Source of the DNA: DASVXQ01 sp046727955
Lineage (GTDB): Bacteria > Actinomycetota > CALGFH01
NCBI GenBank assembly: GCA_046727955.1
Contig: JBKPDO010000406.1
Coordinates: 1 to 24,570 of the forward strand
Direction of reading: 5' to 3'
DNA: 24,570 nt
The translations under genes and the position numbers were made by a program. The notes under the pieces were generated by a model. That model searched no databases. It was not told where the DNA came from and saw nothing but the letters and a program-made list of their open reading frames with translations. Shown in pieces: positions 23,446-24,570 of this stretch (position 1 is its first letter; the number at the start of each line of letters is the position of its first letter).

Positions 23446-24111
23446 GTGAACACGGGTGCTATGGTCCCGTCCGGACCGACCCGGACGCGCTTGGGGTTCG
23501 GCATCACTCTGTGGGCGCTGATCCCGCTGCTGTCGCTCGGCCTGCTGGCACCCGTCCCGTTCGCGCATGCCGCGGTCCGGCTGCGGCAGCGGAGCATGTG
23601 GGCGGTGACCGCTGCCTACGCCATCGGCTCGCTTTTGTGGATCGTGGCAGCGTCCCTCCCCGAGGGAGACTGGGGCGACACCCTGCTCAGCATCGTGGCC
23701 CCAGTGCTCATAGCGGTTGGCACCGCGCACGCGTTTTTGCTGCGCCGCCGCGTGTTCGCCCCACCGCCGACGCAGCCAGCGTTGGCGGCCGCGCTGGCCA
23801 CCAGGCAGCGGCGAGCGGAGGCCAGGGCGATCGCCTCCCGCGATACCGCGCTGGCCCGCCAGCTGCGCATCGGCCGCCCGGATCTATCGCGCCAGTTCGA
23901 TGACGGTGGCCTGGTCGACGTCAATCACGTGCCGGCGCAGGTGCTGGTGGACCAGCTCGGCCTCTCGCCGGCGCGCGCGGGCCAGGTGGTCGAGGTTCGC
24001 GATCGGCTGGGTGGGTTCGCCGGGCCGGAGGAACTGACCGCCTATACCGACCTGTCGCCGGAAGCTGTCGATGGCCTCAAAGAGCACCTGGTGTTCTTCG
24101 CCGTCGAGTAG
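23446..24111 (+). CDS. Membrane protein with C-terminal helix-hairpin-helix domain
   Basis: 221 residues. Three hydrophobic helices (about 18-42, 52-69 and 78-98) are followed by a charged linker (about 112-150) and a ComEA-type HhH region (157-219): LVDVNHVPAQVLVDQLGLSP, then RAGQVVEVRDRLGGFAGPEEL and DLSPEAVDGLKEHLVFF. HhH2 domains usually bind DNA without sequence preference, and ComEA uses one in DNA uptake. Here the domain would be joined to a membrane anchor of different type, so a DNA-related membrane role is an inference only. GTG 23446 is preferred because GGGGG lies 6-10 bases upstream; TTG 23434 and ATG 23461 are alternatives. Palindrome site C lies just past the stop. Confidence 0.78.
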   Translation: MNTGAMVPSGPTRTRLGFGITLWALIPLLSLGLLAPVPFAHAAVRLRQRSMWAVTAAYAIGSLLWIVAASLPEGDWGDTLLSIVAPVLIAVGTAHAFLLRRRVFAPPPTQPALAAALATRQRRAEARAIASRDTALARQLRIGRPDLSRQFDDGGLVDVNHVPAQVLVDQLGLSPARAGQVVEVRDRLGGFAGPEELTAYTDLSPEAVDGLKEHLVFFAVE

Positions 24112-24133
24112 CCCGGCAGGATCAGGACTCGAG

Positions 24134-24170
24134 CGTTTGTGCAACACCCTGGTACCCGGGTTCCGCAGCT
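24134..24170. repeat. GGTACC-centred dispersed palindrome (site C, degenerate right half)
   Basis: The left half TTTGTGCAACACCCTGGTAC is the exact inverse of the right half of site A for 16 bases. The right half (CCCGGGTTCCGCA) is diverged, so about 11 of 15 paired positions match about 24153/24154. It begins 22 bases after the stop of the HhH gene, where it could work as a terminator, and it abuts the left arm of the large inverted repeat. Confidence 0.6.
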
Positions 24171-24570
24171 CGGGCGGCGCATAGTCCACGAATCCAGGAG
24201 GTGACCTGCGGAAACGTGTGGCTGCACGCTCATGGGGCGTGTATCTAGGCGCCAGCATCCGTGCAGCTCAGACGCCTGGCCGCTCCCGCATGGAGTAGCC
24301 CAAAGACCACCAAGCGAATCAGAGCACCGAAGCGGTAACCAGCATAACCGCACCCGGTGCGGTCCGCAGACGCCCCGCCCGAGCCGGCAATGATCCCCAT
24401 CGCCATGGTGTAGGCTGCCGCCTCAGCCTCCTGGCTGCGCTGCGGGAGGCCCGGCGACAGGCCGCTGACCTGCACGGATGCTGGCGCCTAGATACACGCG
24501 CCTTCACTACATGGTCATCCGTTCTCCCAGCTCAACGCCAGGATTCGTGGACTATGAAGCCTGCGAGCTG
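24166..24570. repeat. Large imperfect inverted repeat, open at the window edge
   Basis: Two arms of at least 100 bases are mirror images about 24368. Perfect blocks are CAGCTCG (24166-24172 with 24564-24570), a 15-base block (24181-24195 with 24541-24555) and a 30-base block (24237-24266 with 24470-24499). The 41-base segments between the last two match at about 21 positions with no gaps, and matches continue inward through CCTG and TCCCGCA. The first block reaches the last base of the window, so the right arm continues outside. The central part (about 24,295-24,440) holds no supported gene. Confidence 0.8.

Noticed and set aside
20192..24170. Integron cassette array with palindromes as attC sites
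   Set aside because: The palindromes lack the GTTRRRY/RYYYAAC core boxes and no integrase is in the window; gene orientation is mixed.
24245..24475. 76-codon GTG-start frame inside the large inverted repeat
   Set aside because: No recognisable domain; its ends lie in the repeat arms.

Overview
This is a high-G+C window with strong GC bias at codon position 3. Its gene content points to a soil-type actinobacterium: a PdtaS-like GAF/PAS/HisKA_2 kinase, a membrane Ser/Thr kinase, a GH38 mannosidase, an LPxTG surface protein and an IS1182-type transposase. The species cannot be named from this sequence alone.

The left half (1-18.2 kb) is mostly chromosomal core and metabolic DNA. A glutamate synthase large-subunit gene runs off the left edge. 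It is transcribed away from a pdtaS-like sensor kinase, and a 42-bp palindrome lies between them beside a good promoter. A D-2-hydroxyacid dehydrogenase follows pdtaS. A small region of lower G+C (about 4.9-6.3 kb) carries a two-gene toxin-antitoxin module (BrnT-like toxin, then an RHH antitoxin with an odd poly-Thr tail) and a DUF6941-type gene. Next come a universal stress protein, two exact 97-bp tandem copies of a multi-hairpin sequence, an S9 peptidase, and a divergent GH38 alpha-mannosidase. A convergent Ser/Thr kinase follows. Then comes a coupled pair for lipid phosphorylation and dephosphorylation: a membrane-linked diacylglycerol-kinase-family protein and a PAP2 phosphatase. A methyltransferase overlaps the pair tail to tail, and an acyl-CoA synthetase ends this half.

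The right half (18.2-24.57 kb) looks like accessory DNA: small genes, long gene-poor stretches, an insertion sequence and repeats. It holds an RDD membrane protein, a 95-residue protein with an internally duplicated zinc-knuckle motif, an IS1182-family transposase, a DUF6841-type protein, a small secreted LPFTG protein and a membrane protein with a helix-hairpin-helix domain. Related copies of a GGTACC-centred palindrome, or half of it, lie between these genes at about 20.2, 22.2, 23.1 and 24.15 kb. The window ends inside a large imperfect inverted repeat centred near 24,368.

Three reading frames contain in-frame tandem-repeat expansions: Gly-Ser-Pro in glutamate synthase, poly-Thr in the antitoxin, and Gly/Ser/Pro in the lipid kinase tail. 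I found no rRNA, no convincing tRNA and no CRISPR array. The strongest candidates for something undescribed are the dispersed palindrome family, the terminal inverted-repeat element, the 97-bp hairpin tandem and the repeat-tailed antitoxin. All are hypotheses from one window.
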